Part shown: piece after piece, positions 46,383-55,466 of the stretch | Position numbering within the stretch: the first letter of the stretch is position 1 | Layout: each line of letters opens with the position of its first letter | From: Paracidovorax citrulli | Lineage (GTDB): Bacteria > Pseudomonadota > Gammaproteobacteria > Burkholderiales > Burkholderiaceae_C | Length of the DNA stretch: 64,000 nt | Assembly: GCF_900100305.1 (NCBI RefSeq) | Contig: NZ_FNEY01000003.1 | Coordinates: 167,674 to 231,673, forward strand | Direction: 5' to 3' | Notes under the pieces: generated by a model | The model's input: only the letters and a program-made list of their open reading frames with translations | The model's database searches: none | Told to the model about the DNA's origin: nothing | Made by a program: the position numbers and the translations under genes

Positions 46383-46655
46383 ATGGCACGTACCGTCCAG
46401 TGCATCAAGCTCGGCAAGGAAGCCGAAGGCCTCGACTTCCCTCCCTACCCGGGCGAACTGGGCAAGCGCATTTTCGAGAACGTGAGCAAGGAGGCCTGGG
46501 CCGGCTGGCTCAAGCACCAGACCATGCTCGTGAACGAGAACCGCCTGAACCTCGCCGATGCGCGCGCGCGCCAGTACCTCGCGCGCCAGATGGAGCAGCA
46601 CTTCTTCGGCGGCGGCGCGGATGCCGCTGCGGGCTACGTGCCGCCCAGCGCCTGA
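46383..46655 (+). CDS. yggX: Fe(2+)-trafficking / oxidative-damage protection protein (YggX)
   Basis: A 90-residue protein beginning [20 protein letters not shown], with the conserved [34 protein letters not shown] and MEQHFFGGG blocks of YggX. The Cys at residue 7 is the conserved cysteine. YggX protects Fe-S clusters, perhaps by handling ferrous iron. It is divergent from sbp over a palindromic region and ends before a strong terminator. Confidence 0.95.
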   Translation: MARTVQCIKLGKEAEGLDFPPYPGELGKRIFENVSKEAWAGWLKHQTMLVNENRLNLADARARQYLARQMEQHFFGGGADAAAGYVPPSA

Positions 46656-46710
46656 CGCGCGGGCGGAGCCGGCTCCCCTGCCGGGCCGCGCTTCCCCCCT
46701 CCGCACTGCA

Positions 46711-46740
46711 AGCCCGGCCCCGCCGGGCTTTCTTTTTTTC
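46711..46740 (+). terminator. Rho-independent terminator after yggX
   Basis: A perfect 8-bp stem AGCCCGGC / GCCGGGCT with a 3-nt loop is followed by a T-rich tail (TTTCTTTTTTT). It is the classic form, 56 bp after the yggX stop. Confidence 0.92.
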
Positions 46741-46811
46741 CGCCCCCGTCCGCGCTCTGCGACTGACACGGCGCAACCTTGCGCACCCCGCGGCGCCCCG
46801 ACAATCGCCGC

Positions 46812-48719
46812 ATGTCCGAACCCATCGACTGGCTCCCCGACGGCACCCCGTTCAATCCGCGCTTCGGCGACCGCTACCACAGCCACACCGGGCTCGCGCA
46901 GGCACGCGAAGTCTTCCTGCGCGGCTGCGGCCTGCCCGGGGCGTGGGCCGGCCAGGCGATGTGGCGGGTGCTGGAGACCGGCTTCGGCTGCGGGCTGAAT
47001 TTCCTCGCCACCTGGGCCGCCTGGCGGGCCGACCCGGCGCGGCCCCGGCTGCTGCATTTCGTGTCCTGCGAAGCGTTTCCCGTCTCAGCGGACGACCTGC
47101 TGCGCTCCATGCAGGGGCATGGCGAGCTGGAACCCCTGGCCCGCGCGCTGCATGCGCAGTACTGGGGCCTGCTGCCCGGCGTGCACCGGCTCGCCTTCGA
47201 GGGCGGGCAGGTGCTGCTCACGCTCTACATCGGCGACGCGCAGGCGATGCTGCGCCAGCAGCAGCCGGTGGCCGATGCGGTGTACCTGGACGGCTTCAGC
47301 CCGCAGGTGAACCCGGAGCTGTGGGACGTGCACACGCTCAAGGCCGTGGCGCGCTGCTGCCGCCGCGGCACGCGCCTGGCCACCTGGAGCGTGGCCGGCG
47401 CGGTGCGCGAAGGGCTCGCGCAGTGCGGTTTCCGGGTGCAGAAGGTGCCCGGCCTGCCCCCGAAGCGCAGCAACCTGCAGGCGGAGTTCGATCCGGCCTG
47501 GGAGCCGCGCCCCGTGCAGCCGGAGCTGCCCGACGTGCGCGTGGCGGGCGGACCGTCGAGCGTGCTGGTCATCGGCGGAGGGCTGTCGGGCGCCGCCGTG
47601 GCGGCGAGCCTCGCGCGGCGCGGCTGGCAGGTGCGGGTGCTGGACCAGGGCGCGGAACCCGCGGCCGGCGCCTCGGGCCTGCCGGCCGGCGTGTTCGCGC
47701 CGCATGTGTCGCCCGACGACAGCCTGCTCTCGCGCCTGTCGCGCTGCGGCGTGCGGGCCACGCTGCAGGCCCTGGAGGCATCCGGCCTGTCGGAAGGCGA
47801 GGACTGGAGCGCCTGCGGCGTGCTGGAGCACGAGGTGGATGGCAAGCACCGCCTGCCGCCTGCCTGGGCCGGGGATGCCGCGGTGGGCGCCGAATGGAGC
47901 CGCCCCGCCGATGCCGCGGCGCTGGAGGCCGCTGGCCTGCCCGGAGCCACCGTCGCCTATTGGCATGCGCGTGGCGGATGGCTGCGGCCGGCCCGGCTGG
48001 TGCGCGCGCTGCTGGCGCACCCTGGCATCCACTGGCAGGGCCGCAGTGCCGTGGCACGGCTGGAGCCCGTGGCCGCTCCCGGTGGCGCCACGCACTGGCA
48101 GGCATATGGCAGCGACGGCACGGTGCTCGCCGAAGCGCCCCACGTGGTGGTGGCCGCTGGCTACGGCAGCCGCCCCTGGCTACCCGCCCGCTACCCGATC
48201 CATCCGCTGCGCGGCCAGGTGAGCTGGGGCACGCGGGCGGACAGCCCGGCCGCCGCCTGGCCGCCCTTCCCCGTCAACGGCCATGGCAACCTCGTGCCGC
48301 ATGCGGGCACGGCGGGGGGAGGCATCTGGGTGATGGGCTCGACCTTCGAGCGCGGCCAGACGGAACTGCCCCCCGCGCCCCAGGAACAGGCGCAGGCCCA
48401 TGCGGCCAATGCCGCGAAGCTGGAACAACTGCTGCCGGCGCTGGCGCAGGGGCTCGCACCCGCCATCGCCGGCCCGGGCGCCGCCCCCGGCCACTGGGCG
48501 GCCGTGCGCTGCACCGCGCCCGACCGGCTGCCTTTCGTGGGGCCGGTGGATGCCGCACGGCAGGCCGGGCTCTGGGTCTGCGCCGCGATGGGCGCGCGCG
48601 GGCTCACGCTGTCGCAGCTGTGCGGGGAACTGCTGGCCGCCCGCATGATGGGCGAGCCGCTGCCTGTGGAGGTGCGTCTGGCGCGGGCGCTGTCCACCGA
48701 GCGGCTTCCTGCGGACTGA
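46812..48719 (+). CDS. mnmC: Bifunctional tRNA mnm5s2U34 biosynthesis protein MnmC
   Basis: A 635-residue fusion. The N-terminal methyltransferase (about 1-240) has the SAM motif VLETGFGCGLNFLATW and DAVYLDGFSPQVNPELWD, and converts nm5s2U to mnm5s2U at tRNA position 34. The C-terminal FAD oxidoreductase (about 250-635) begins VLVIGGGLSGAAVAASLARR and ends with GARGLTLSQLCGELLAARM, removing the carboxymethyl group from cmnm5s2U. Both halves look complete. The ATG at 46812 starts at the conserved SEPIDWLPDGTPFNPRFGD block. Confidence 0.95.
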   Translation: MSEPIDWLPDGTPFNPRFGDRYHSHTGLAQAREVFLRGCGLPGAWAGQAMWRVLETGFGCGLNFLATWAAWRADPARPRLLHFVSCEAFPVSADDLLRSMQGHGELEPLARALHAQYWGLLPGVHRLAFEGGQVLLTLYIGDAQAMLRQQQPVADAVYLDGFSPQVNPELWDVHTLKAVARCCRRGTRLATWSVAGAVREGLAQCGFRVQKVPGLPPKRSNLQAEFDPAWEPRPVQPELPDVRVAGGPSSVLVIGGGLSGAAVAASLARRGWQVRVLDQGAEPAAGASGLPAGVFAPHVSPDDSLLSRLSRCGVRATLQALEASGLSEGEDWSACGVLEHEVDGKHRLPPAWAGDAAVGAEWSRPADAAALEAAGLPGATVAYWHARGGWLRPARLVRALLAHPGIHWQGRSAVARLEPVAAPGGATHWQAYGSDGTVLAEAPHVVVAAGYGSRPWLPARYPIHPLRGQVSWGTRADSPAAAWPPFPVNGHGNLVPHAGTAGGGIWVMGSTFERGQTELPPAPQEQAQAHAANAAKLEQLLPALAQGLAPAIAGPGAAPGHWAAVRCTAPDRLPFVGPVDAARQAGLWVCAAMGARGLTLSQLCGELLAARMMGEPLPVEVRLARALSTERLPAD

Positions 48720-48748
48720 GACCTCATGGCCCGGCCCGGGCGGAGCGC

Positions 48749-49987
48749 TCAGCCCGGCGGTGCCTTCGCCTTCCGTGCCGGAATCCACACGCCGAGCATG
48801 GCCGCCGCCGCGAGCGAGAGCAGCCCGGTGACGGCGATGCCCCTCGCCAGCGAAACGGTGGCCACCAGCGCCGACAGCAGCGCCGGCCCGCAGGAGCCGC
48901 CCAGGTCCGACAGGAAGCGCCACACGGCCAGGAAGTATTGCCGGCCATGGCGCGGCGCGAAGTCCGCGCCCAGCGTCATGATCAGGCCCGAGCCGATGCC
49001 GTTGCCGAAACCGATCGCCGTCGCGGCGATCAGCAGCGTCGCGAAACCGCCGGTGAACGGCATCGCGAGCAGCGCCAGCCCGATGATCGCCATGGACGGC
49101 ACGGCCACCCAGCGGCGGCCCTTGAGGTCCATCACCCGCCCGGCCGGGTAGAACAGGAGCATCTCGATGCCGCCGGCGATGCCGTAGATCACCGAGGTGA
49201 CCGCCGGCGCCAGCAGCAGGTGGTCCGCCCACAACGGGATCACTGCCTGCCGCGAAGCGCGCACCGCGCTCACCAGCGCCACCCCGAGCCCCAGGGTCAG
49301 GAACACCCGGCGGTGGTCCGCCAGGATGGAACCCAGGCCGACGGGCGCCGGGGCCGGCGTGCCCGCGGGATGCGGCGGGGCCACGAGGTCCGGCAGGCGG
49401 GCCCCGACGGCCGCCGCCGCGAGCACGCCCGCGATGCCGACGGCGAAGGCCGCCTTCAGCCCGAAGGCATGCACGGCTGCCGCGGAAAGAAACGGCCCGA
49501 TGAACATGCCGATGCGCATCACCCCGCCCAGCGTGGACAGGGCACGGGCGCGGTAGGCGGCCGGCACGGCCTCCGTCAGGTAGCTCTGGCGTGCCAGGTT
49601 GTAGATGGCCTGGGACATGCCCACCATGCAGCAGCCGATCGCCAGCGGCACGACGCCCGGCAGCAGCACGGCCAGTGCCATCCCGATGGCGCTCCACAGG
49701 CCCGCCGCGACGATCGCCCAGCGCTCGCCCCAGCGTATCGTGATGTACGACGCGGGAATGTTGTTCAGCAGCGAGCCCAGCCCGATCAGCGTGACCACGA
49801 AGGCCGCCATCGAGACCGATGCGCCCAGCTCCCGGGCCAGCAGCGGCACGATCGGCAGGATGGCCCCCTCGCCCATCCCGAACAGCAGCGACGGCCCGAA
49901 GGCCGGCAGCGCGATCCGGCGCCAGGAGAAAGCATCGGCGCCGGTGCTGGCGGCTGGGGGACAAGCGGGGGGCGTGGTGTCGTTCAT
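48749..49987 (-). CDS. MFS transporter
   Basis: A 412-residue major-facilitator protein with about 12 hydrophobic helices split by a central Pro-rich loop (about 195-212). The first-loop motif is diverged (LLNNIPASYITIRWGERWAI), and the equivalent in the second half is FYPAGRVMDLKGRRWVAVPS. The ATG at 49987 is used because the preceding 43 in-frame codons are not protein-like. The substrate is unknown; drug-efflux-like members look similar. It borders the effector island at 50.2 kb. Confidence 0.85.
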   Translation of the reverse strand: MNDTTPPACPPAASTGADAFSWRRIALPAFGPSLLFGMGEGAILPIVPLLARELGASVSMAAFVVTLIGLGSLLNNIPASYITIRWGERWAIVAAGLWSAIGMALAVLLPGVVPLAIGCCMVGMSQAIYNLARQSYLTEAVPAAYRARALSTLGGVMRIGMFIGPFLSAAAVHAFGLKAAFAVGIAGVLAAAAVGARLPDLVAPPHPAGTPAPAPVGLGSILADHRRVFLTLGLGVALVSAVRASRQAVIPLWADHLLLAPAVTSVIYGIAGGIEMLLFYPAGRVMDLKGRRWVAVPSMAIIGLALLAMPFTGGFATLLIAATAIGFGNGIGSGLIMTLGADFAPRHGRQYFLAVWRFLSDLGGSCGPALLSALVATVSLARGIAVTGLLSLAAAAMLGVWIPARKAKAPPG

Positions 49988-50215
49988 GGGCGAGGCGCTG
50001 CGGCAGGCGGCAGGGGGCGGCGAACGCCCGGCGCCAACGATACGCCAAGTCTGCGCGCCGCACCGGCCAGATCGTGGAATGGACCTCCACACTGGCGGAT
50101 ACGCGCAAGCGGTCAACTCAAACCGCCCTTGAGCTCCAATCCCTGACCTGAGAGCCTGCTGAGTTGCCGCGTGGATGAACGAGCCGCGAAGGCCGCGCGC
50201 TTTGCTACTGTCTGC

Positions 50216-50967
50216 TCAATCCACAATGGTGACGGGAACTTTGGCGCCTTCAGGCAGGGTGACGATCAGTGCCCGGGCATCGTTGTCCTGGCCGTATCGG
50301 GCGCCTATGTCGAGGAACACCTCTCCACCGCCGGCCGCGCGCAATGCACCAAGTGTCATCATGGTGAGTACGTGCGAGTCACTGGTCGCGTAGCTCCTCA
50401 AGCCTGCGTAGGCGCCTGACCCGAACATCACATTCAGGACAGGTCAGGCAAATGCATCGCATCCATTTCAGCAGGCTTGAATGATCCTGGCATGTACGGG
50501 TTCTCGGCAATAGCGAAATGGTTCCTGATCCTGGCGCCCGACTGGGGATGCCCGCTCAGGGTTCCATCCTGGACCCACTGTCTTTCCGTAACCCGGAAGA
50601 ACACCGAATCATCATTCAGCTTCAACTGACTGCACGGGTCGTGCTTTTTTAGAAACGCCGCGCGTTCTGCCGGAGGAAGGGTGTTGACCGACGGAAAGAC
50701 TCGCCCGTTTTTCAGCACATACGACCCATCCTGCAGCCCGATGCCAGAGGGGTGGTTCCTGGGCGGCGAAGGAAGCGCTGCGCGAAGCGCCGATCTGGAG
50801 GCGCCAGAGGCGTGACCGCCCCGAGGTGATAGAGCGTCATGCCGGATCATCCCCCCGGATCGCGAGTTGCCTGCTTCTTGCCCCTGGTTCGATCCATATG
50901 CCGCCCCAAGCCCTGAAGCACTGAGCGACGACCGTGCGGCCACCGATTTGGATCCTGCGCATCCCAT
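50216..50967 (-). pseudogene. hopF2-like: HopF2/AvrPphF-family type III effector, frameshifted
   Basis: The first frame (50434-50967, 177 codons) starts MGCAGSKS, an N-myristoylation/palmitoylation signal that targets host membranes, then a Ser/Gly-rich secretion region. The block AERAAFLKKHDP...VFFRVTERQW...GHPQSGARI aligns with my recollection of Pseudomonas HopF2, with R125 matching ADP-ribosyltransferase R71. It stops at TGA after LPDLS. The next frame (50216-50431) carries the rest: SLNVM-like start, EVFLD (matching D175) and ALIVTLPEGAKVPVTIVD. A -1 shift joins them into about 250 residues. No slippery heptamer is present, so a 1-nt deletion is likely. The start has a GAGGAAG Shine-Dalgarno, and a PIP box lies upstream. 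Confidence 0.8.
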
Positions 50968-51055
50968 TTTCTTCCTCGATCAAAAGCTGACTTGACACGT
51001 TGCCCAGTCGAACCGCGACTGTGGCTACCGTTGACGACCAACGGGTGAACGGTCC

Positions 51056-51119
51056 AGCTTGTACCTGCTCCAAGCCCCCGGAGAACCAAAGTACGCGAAG
51101 CGGCGACAGGCACTGCGAA
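51056..51119 (-). promoter_or_regulatory. PIP box and -10 element (HrpX-type promoter) of the HopF-like gene
   Basis: On the minus strand, TTCGC-N15-TTCGC (51119 to 51095) is a perfect plant-inducible-promoter box. A YANNNT-type -10 candidate (CAAGCT, 51061-51056) follows after 33 bp, close to the usual 30-32 bp. The effector ATG lies 128 bp from the box. HrpX/HrpB-family regulators use this element to switch on type III secretion genes inside plants. Confidence 0.85.
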
Positions 51120-51169
51120 AACCTGAGCCTCGCGATAGAGGAATGCCGCTTCAAATTGCGCCCGAAAAC

Positions 51170-51214
51170 CGATATACATATATCGATATACCTGCAGGAG
51201 CAAACAATAGTTTG
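51170..51214 (+). promoter_or_regulatory. AT-rich palindromes upstream of the TSUP-cys genes
   Basis: CGATATA-CA-TATATCG (51170-51185) is an inverted repeat, overlapped by the perfect palindrome TATATCGATATA (51179-51190). CAAAC-AATA-GTTTG (51201-51214) is a second inverted repeat. They lie 33-77 bp before the TSUP permease start in an otherwise GC-rich region, so they probably contain the promoter and operator of the sulfate-assimilation genes. Confidence 0.55.
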
Positions 51215-51246
51215 AAACCATAAGACGAGACCCTACAGTCACGCCC

Positions 51247-52050
51247 ATGCATGACCTGGCGTTCGTTTTCGCGGGATTCGCGGTGGGCCTGATCGTCGGC
51301 CTCACCGGGGTCGGTGGCGGCTCCCTGATGACGCCCGTTCTGATCTTCTTTTTCGGCGTCAAGCCCCACCTGGCCATCGGCACGGACCTGCTGTTCGCCG
51401 CGTTCACCAAGATGGGCGGCACCGTGAGCCTGGCCCGCCAGCGCCTCGTGCCCTGGCGCGTGGTGGCCCTGCTGTGCGCGGGCAGCATCCCCTCGGCCCT
51501 GCTGGCCCTCTGGGCGCTGCGCACCATCGGCCCGGCCAGCGGCACCGCGCAGCACCTGATGACCACCACCCTGGGCGGCGCCCTGCTGCTCACGGCCGCC
51601 GCCACGCTGTACAAGGCCTTCGTCTTCTCCCCGGCCCGCCAGGCCGCCGAACGCGCCGCCCGCCAGAGCGGGGGCGAACAGGCCGACCGCCCCCGCCACT
51701 GGAGCCTGCCCGTGCTGCTGGGCGCGCTGATCGGCACCCTGGTCACCTTCACGTCCGTGGGTGCCGGCGCGATCGGCGTCACCGTGCTGCTGATGGTGTT
51801 CCCCCTGCTGCCGCTGCCGCGGGTGATCGCCGCGGACATCGCCTATGCCGTGCCGCTGACGCTGGTGGCGGGCCTGGGCCATGCCAGCCTCGGCTCCGTG
51901 GATTGGCCGCTTCTCGCACAATTGCTGGCCGGCTCCCTGCCGGGCATCTGGCTGGGCTCGCGGCTCGTCTCCCGCGCGCCGGAGCGGTTCATCCGCTCGG
52001 CCCTTTCCGTGCTGCTCGCCTGGGCGGGCGCCAAACTGGTTCTGATCTGA
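51247..52050 (+). CDS. TSUP (TauE/SafE) family permease
   Basis: A 267-residue membrane protein with about eight helices and the TSUP repeat motif. The first repeat carries FAVGLIVGLTGVGGGSLMTP with HLAIGTDLLFAAFTK, and the second has TLVTFTSVGAGAIGVTVLL. TSUP proteins move sulfite, sulfate or organosulfur anions. It starts the plus-strand sulfate-assimilation series 28 bp before cysI, so sulfate uptake or sulfite release is the likely role. Confidence 0.9.
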   Translation: MHDLAFVFAGFAVGLIVGLTGVGGGSLMTPVLIFFFGVKPHLAIGTDLLFAAFTKMGGTVSLARQRLVPWRVVALLCAGSIPSALLALWALRTIGPASGTAQHLMTTTLGGALLLTAAATLYKAFVFSPARQAAERAARQSGGEQADRPRHWSLPVLLGALIGTLVTFTSVGAGAIGVTVLLMVFPLLPLPRVIAADIAYAVPLTLVAGLGHASLGSVDWPLLAQLLAGSLPGIWLGSRLVSRAPERFIRSALSVLLAWAGAKLVLI

Positions 52051-52078
52051 GTGCGCCCGCGAGGCGCGCAACCCCACC

Positions 52079-53929
52079 ATGTACCAATACACAGAATTCG
52101 ACCAACAGTTCATCCGCCTGCGCGCGGACCAGTACCGCGACCAGCTGGAGCGCTTCCAGGCGGGCAAGCTCTCCGGCGACGAGTTCAAGCCGCTGCGCCT
52201 GCAGAACGGCTGGTACGTGCAGCGCTATGCGCCCATGCTGCGCGTGGCCGTGCCCTACGGCGAACTCTCGAGCGGCCAGCTGCGCGTGCTGGCCCGCATC
52301 GCCCGCGAATACGACATCCCCGAGCCGGCGCTGCTGGCCGAGGCCCAGGCCACGCAGGAAAAGCTCGGCGACATCCCGCTCGCCGACGGCCGCCGCATCG
52401 GCACGCGCCTGAAGTATGGCTACGGCCACTTCACCACGCGCACGAACGTGCAATACAACTGGATCCCGCTGGACAAGAGCGCCGACGTGATGGACCTGCT
52501 GGCCTCCGTGCACATGCACGGCATCCAGACCAGCGGCAACTGCATCCGCAACATCACCAGCGACGCGCTGGCCGGCATCGCCGCCGACGAGATCGCCGAT
52601 CCGCGGCCTTTCGCCGAGATCCTGCGCCAGTGGAGCACGCTGCACCCCGAGTTCGCCTTCCTGCCGCGCAAGTTCAAGGTGTCGCTCAACGGCGCCCGCG
52701 AAGACCGCGCCGCGCTCGGCTGGTACGACGTGGGCCTGCAGCTCGTGAAGAACGGGGCCGGCGAGCTGGGCTTCCAGGTGCGCGTGGGCGGCGGCATGGG
52801 CCGCACGCCGGTCATCAGCCCGGTGGTGCGCGAGTTCCTGCCCTGGAACCAGCTCATGAACTACCTGGAGGCGGTGATCCGCGTCTACAACCGCTACGGT
52901 CGCCGCGACAACCTCTGGAAGGCGCGCATCAAGATCCTCGTGAAGTCCGAGGGCCAGACCTACGTGGACCAGGTGGAAGAGGAATTCCGCCAGATCGTCG
53001 AGGTGGAAGGCGGCCCCCACACCATCACGCAGGCCGAGTACGACCGCGTGGCCGCCTGCTTCCACGACCCCGTGCCCGACCTGGGCGGCGCGGACGCCGA
53101 GAGCCAGACGCTCTCGCTGCTGCGCGCGGCCGCCGAAGGCGACCAGGGCTTCGGCCGCTGGCTCACGCGCAACGTGCTGCCGCACCGCCATCCGCTGCTG
53201 CGCGCCGTGGTGCTGTCGTTCAAGCGCGTCGGCCATGCGCCCGGCGACGCCACGGCCGACCAGATGGACGCGGCCGCCGACCTGGCCGACCGCTACTCCT
53301 GCGGCGAGGCCCGCGTGACGCACGAGCAGAACCTGCTGCTGCCCTGGGTGCGCGCCGACCAGCTGCCCGCGCTCTACCAGGAAGCGCGCGCGCTGGGCCT
53401 GGCCCAGCCCAACATCGGCCTGCTGACCGACATGATCGCCTGCCCCGGCGGCGACTTCTGCTCGCTCGCCAACGCGCGCTCGCTGCCCATCGCCGAAGCC
53501 ATCACCGAGCGCTACCAGGACCTGGACGAGCTGTGGGACCTGGGCGAGATCGACCTGCACATCAGCGGCTGCATCAACTCCTGCGGCCACCACCACAGCG
53601 GCCACATCGGCATCCTGGGCGTGGACAAGGACGGCAAGGAGTGGTACCAGATCACGCTCGGCGGCGCCGACGGCACCGACCTGTCGGGCCCGGCCGTGCC
53701 CGGCAAGATCATCGGGCCGTCCTTCAGCGCGGCCGAGGTGCCCGGCGTGATCGAGGCGCTGCTGGCCACCTACCGCGACCAGCGCCAGCCGCTGTCGCCC
53801 GAGGCCGCCGGCAGCGCCCGCGGCCAGAAGCACGAGCACTTCATCGACACCGTGCGCCGCGTCGGCATCGAGCCCTTCAAGGCCGCCGCCAACGCCGCGC
53901 GACATCCCGCCGAGAGCGTGGCCGCCTGA
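52079..53929 (+). CDS. cysI: Sulfite reductase hemoprotein (nitrite/sulfite reductase family)
   Basis: A 616-residue siroheme/Fe4S4 enzyme reducing sulfite to sulfide. Cluster and siroheme ligands are C455 and C461 (CPGGDFC) and C498 and C502 (CINSC), spaced C-X5-C and C-X3-C as required. Arg/Lys anion-site segments include HGIQTSGNCIRNITSDALAG and RKFKVSLNGA. The two-fold repeat of the fold is complete. No cysJ flavoprotein is nearby; a ferredoxin and ferredoxin reductase are encoded downstream. It is probably co-transcribed with the TSUP gene and DUF934. Confidence 0.94.
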   Translation: MYQYTEFDQQFIRLRADQYRDQLERFQAGKLSGDEFKPLRLQNGWYVQRYAPMLRVAVPYGELSSGQLRVLARIAREYDIPEPALLAEAQATQEKLGDIPLADGRRIGTRLKYGYGHFTTRTNVQYNWIPLDKSADVMDLLASVHMHGIQTSGNCIRNITSDALAGIAADEIADPRPFAEILRQWSTLHPEFAFLPRKFKVSLNGAREDRAALGWYDVGLQLVKNGAGELGFQVRVGGGMGRTPVISPVVREFLPWNQLMNYLEAVIRVYNRYGRRDNLWKARIKILVKSEGQTYVDQVEEEFRQIVEVEGGPHTITQAEYDRVAACFHDPVPDLGGADAESQTLSLLRAAAEGDQGFGRWLTRNVLPHRHPLLRAVVLSFKRVGHAPGDATADQMDAAADLADRYSCGEARVTHEQNLLLPWVRADQLPALYQEARALGLAQPNIGLLTDMIACPGGDFCSLANARSLPIAEAITERYQDLDELWDLGEIDLHISGCINSCGHHHSGHIGILGVDKDGKEWYQITLGGADGTDLSGPAVPGKIIGPSFSAAEVPGVIEALLATYRDQRQPLSPEAAGSARGQKHEHFIDTVRRVGIEPFKAAANAARHPAESVAA

Positions 53930-53960
53930 GCCCGAGCACCGCATTCCCACGAGAGACACC

Positions 53961-54341
53961 ATGAAAATCATCGCCGCCCACGATCCGGCAGCCACCGAGC
54001 CGGGGCACCACGTGCTGGCCATGCCCAACGACGCCGATCCGCTCGTGCAGGACCTGGCGGGCATCGAACGCATCGACCTGCATTTCCCCAAGTTCACCGA
54101 TGGCCGCGCCTTCAGCCAGGCCCGCCTGCTGCGCCAGCGGCGCGGGTTCCGCGGCGAGATCCGCGCCACGGGCGACGTGCTGATCGACCAGCTCGTGCAG
54201 ATGGCACGCTGCGGCTTCGACGTGGCCGTGCTGCGCGAAGGCGTGGACCTGGCCGATGCGCAGCGCCAGTTCGACCGCTTCCACGCCTTCTACCAGGGCG
54301 ATGCCGCGCACCCCCTGCCCCACTTCCGGGACGCCGCCTGA
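53961..54341 (+). CDS. DUF934 protein of the cys cluster
   Basis: A 126-residue protein of the DUF934 family, recognisable by LPHFPKFTDGRAFS-like LHFPKFTDGRAFSQARLLRQ, then GFRGEIRATGDVLIDQLVQM and RCGFDVAVL. DUF934 genes almost always follow cysI in betaproteobacteria and pseudomonads, and their exact role in sulfite reduction is not settled. It lies 31 bp after cysI and 47 bp before cysD. No cysH is inserted between them. Confidence 0.93.
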   Translation: MKIIAAHDPAATEPGHHVLAMPNDADPLVQDLAGIERIDLHFPKFTDGRAFSQARLLRQRRGFRGEIRATGDVLIDQLVQMARCGFDVAVLREGVDLADAQRQFDRFHAFYQGDAAHPLPHFRDAA

Positions 54342-54388
54342 CGCGGCCGCCGCCCCCTTTTTTTCCACGAGCTTCCACGAGCCGACGC

Positions 54389-55345
54389 ATGAACGCCCGC
54401 ACCGAACCCCATGTGCTGAACCAGCTCAGCAACCGCCATCTCGACGCGCTGGAAGAAGAAACCATCTTCATCCTGCGCGAGGTGGCCGCCGCCTTCGAAC
54501 GCCCCGCCCTGCTTTTCTCGGGCGGCAAGGATTCGCTGGTGATGCTCAAGTGCGCAGAGAAGGCCTTCCTGGACACGAAGGGGCCCTCCGGCAGCCGGGG
54601 CCGCATCCCCTACCCGCTGCTGATGATCGACACCGGCCACAACTTCCCCGAGGTCACGGATTTCCGGGACTTCCGCGCGAAGGAACTGGGCGCCGAGCTG
54701 ATCGTGCGCAGCGTGGAGGATTCGATGGCGCGCGGCACGGTGCGCCTGGCCCATCCGGGCGAGAGCCGCAACGTGCACCAGTCGGTGACGCTGCTGGAGG
54801 CCATCGAGGAATTCCGCTTCGACGCGCTGATCGGCGGCGCGCGGCGCGACGAGGAAAAGGCCCGCGCCAAGGAACGCATCTTCTCGCACCGCGACAGCTT
54901 CGGCCAGTGGGCTCCGAAGGCCCAGCGGCCCGAGCTGTGGACGCTGTTCAACACGCGACTGGCCCCGGGCGAGCACTTCCGCGTGTTCCCCATCAGCAAC
55001 TGGACCGAGCTGGACGTGTGGCAGTACATCGACCGCGAGCAGATTGCCCTGCCCTCGCTCTACTACGCACACCAGCGTGCGGTGGTCGAGCGCAAGGGCC
55101 TGCTCGTGCCGGTGACCGAACTCACGCCGCCCCGCGAGGGCGAGCAAGTGGTGACGCGCGAGGTGCGCTTCCGCACCGTGGGCGACATCACCTGCACCTG
55201 CCCCGTGGCCAGCGACGCCGCGACGGCGGCGGACATCGTGATCGAGACGCTGGCCGCCGACGTGAGCGAGCGCGGCGCCACCCGCATGGACGACAAGACC
55301 AGCGATGCCTCGATGGAAAAGCGCAAGAAAGACGGATATTTTTGA
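54389..55345 (+). CDS. cysD: Sulfate adenylyltransferase subunit 2 (CysD)
   Basis: A 318-residue PP-loop ATP sulfurylase subunit that makes APS from sulfate and ATP together with CysN. The PP-loop is SGGKDS (44-49). The blocks MIDTGHNFPEVTDFRD, GGARRDEEKARAKERIFS and FPISNWTELDVWQYI are typical. It ends RKKDGYF. It is separated from cysN by a copy of the interspersed repeat and has no cysH neighbour. The family resemblance to CysH is excluded by the long GGARRDEEKARAKER block. Confidence 0.95.
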   Translation: MNARTEPHVLNQLSNRHLDALEEETIFILREVAAAFERPALLFSGGKDSLVMLKCAEKAFLDTKGPSGSRGRIPYPLLMIDTGHNFPEVTDFRDFRAKELGAELIVRSVEDSMARGTVRLAHPGESRNVHQSVTLLEAIEEFRFDALIGGARRDEEKARAKERIFSHRDSFGQWAPKAQRPELWTLFNTRLAPGEHFRVFPISNWTELDVWQYIDREQIALPSLYYAHQRAVVERKGLLVPVTELTPPREGEQVVTREVRFRTVGDITCTCPVASDAATAADIVIETLAADVSERGATRMDDKTSDASMEKRKKDGYF

Positions 55346-55349
55346 AGGC

Positions 55350-55466
55350 ATCCCCCTGAGGCGCTGCGCGCCTTGCCCCTTCTCTCGCCGGGCTGCGCCC
55401 GGCCGGAAGGGGGACACCGCCAGTGCGGCGGGGCGGCCCTTGCACGGCGGTTCTCGCCTGGGCCGC
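55350..55466 (+). repeat. Interspersed intergenic repeat, copy 2 (after cysD)
   Basis: Starting 5 nt after the cysD stop it runs CCCCCTGAGGCGCTGCGCGC, a CTTCTCTCGCC block, GGAAGGGGGACACCGCCAG, GCGGCGGGGCGGCCCTTGC and CGCCTGGGCCG. Blocks and order match copy 1 and copy 3. Several short inverted repeats would fold into hairpins in the cysD-cysN transcript. Confidence 0.75.

Noticed and set aside
50428..50443. Programmed -1 ribosomal frameshift in the HopF-like gene
   Set aside because: No X-XXY-YYZ slippery heptamer precedes the TGA. A simple 1-nt deletion explains the two frames better.
54389..55345. Calling this gene cysH (PAPS reductase)
   Set aside because: It shares the PP-loop, but the GGARRDEEKARAKER block and RKKDGYF end are CysD-specific, and CysH lacks them.
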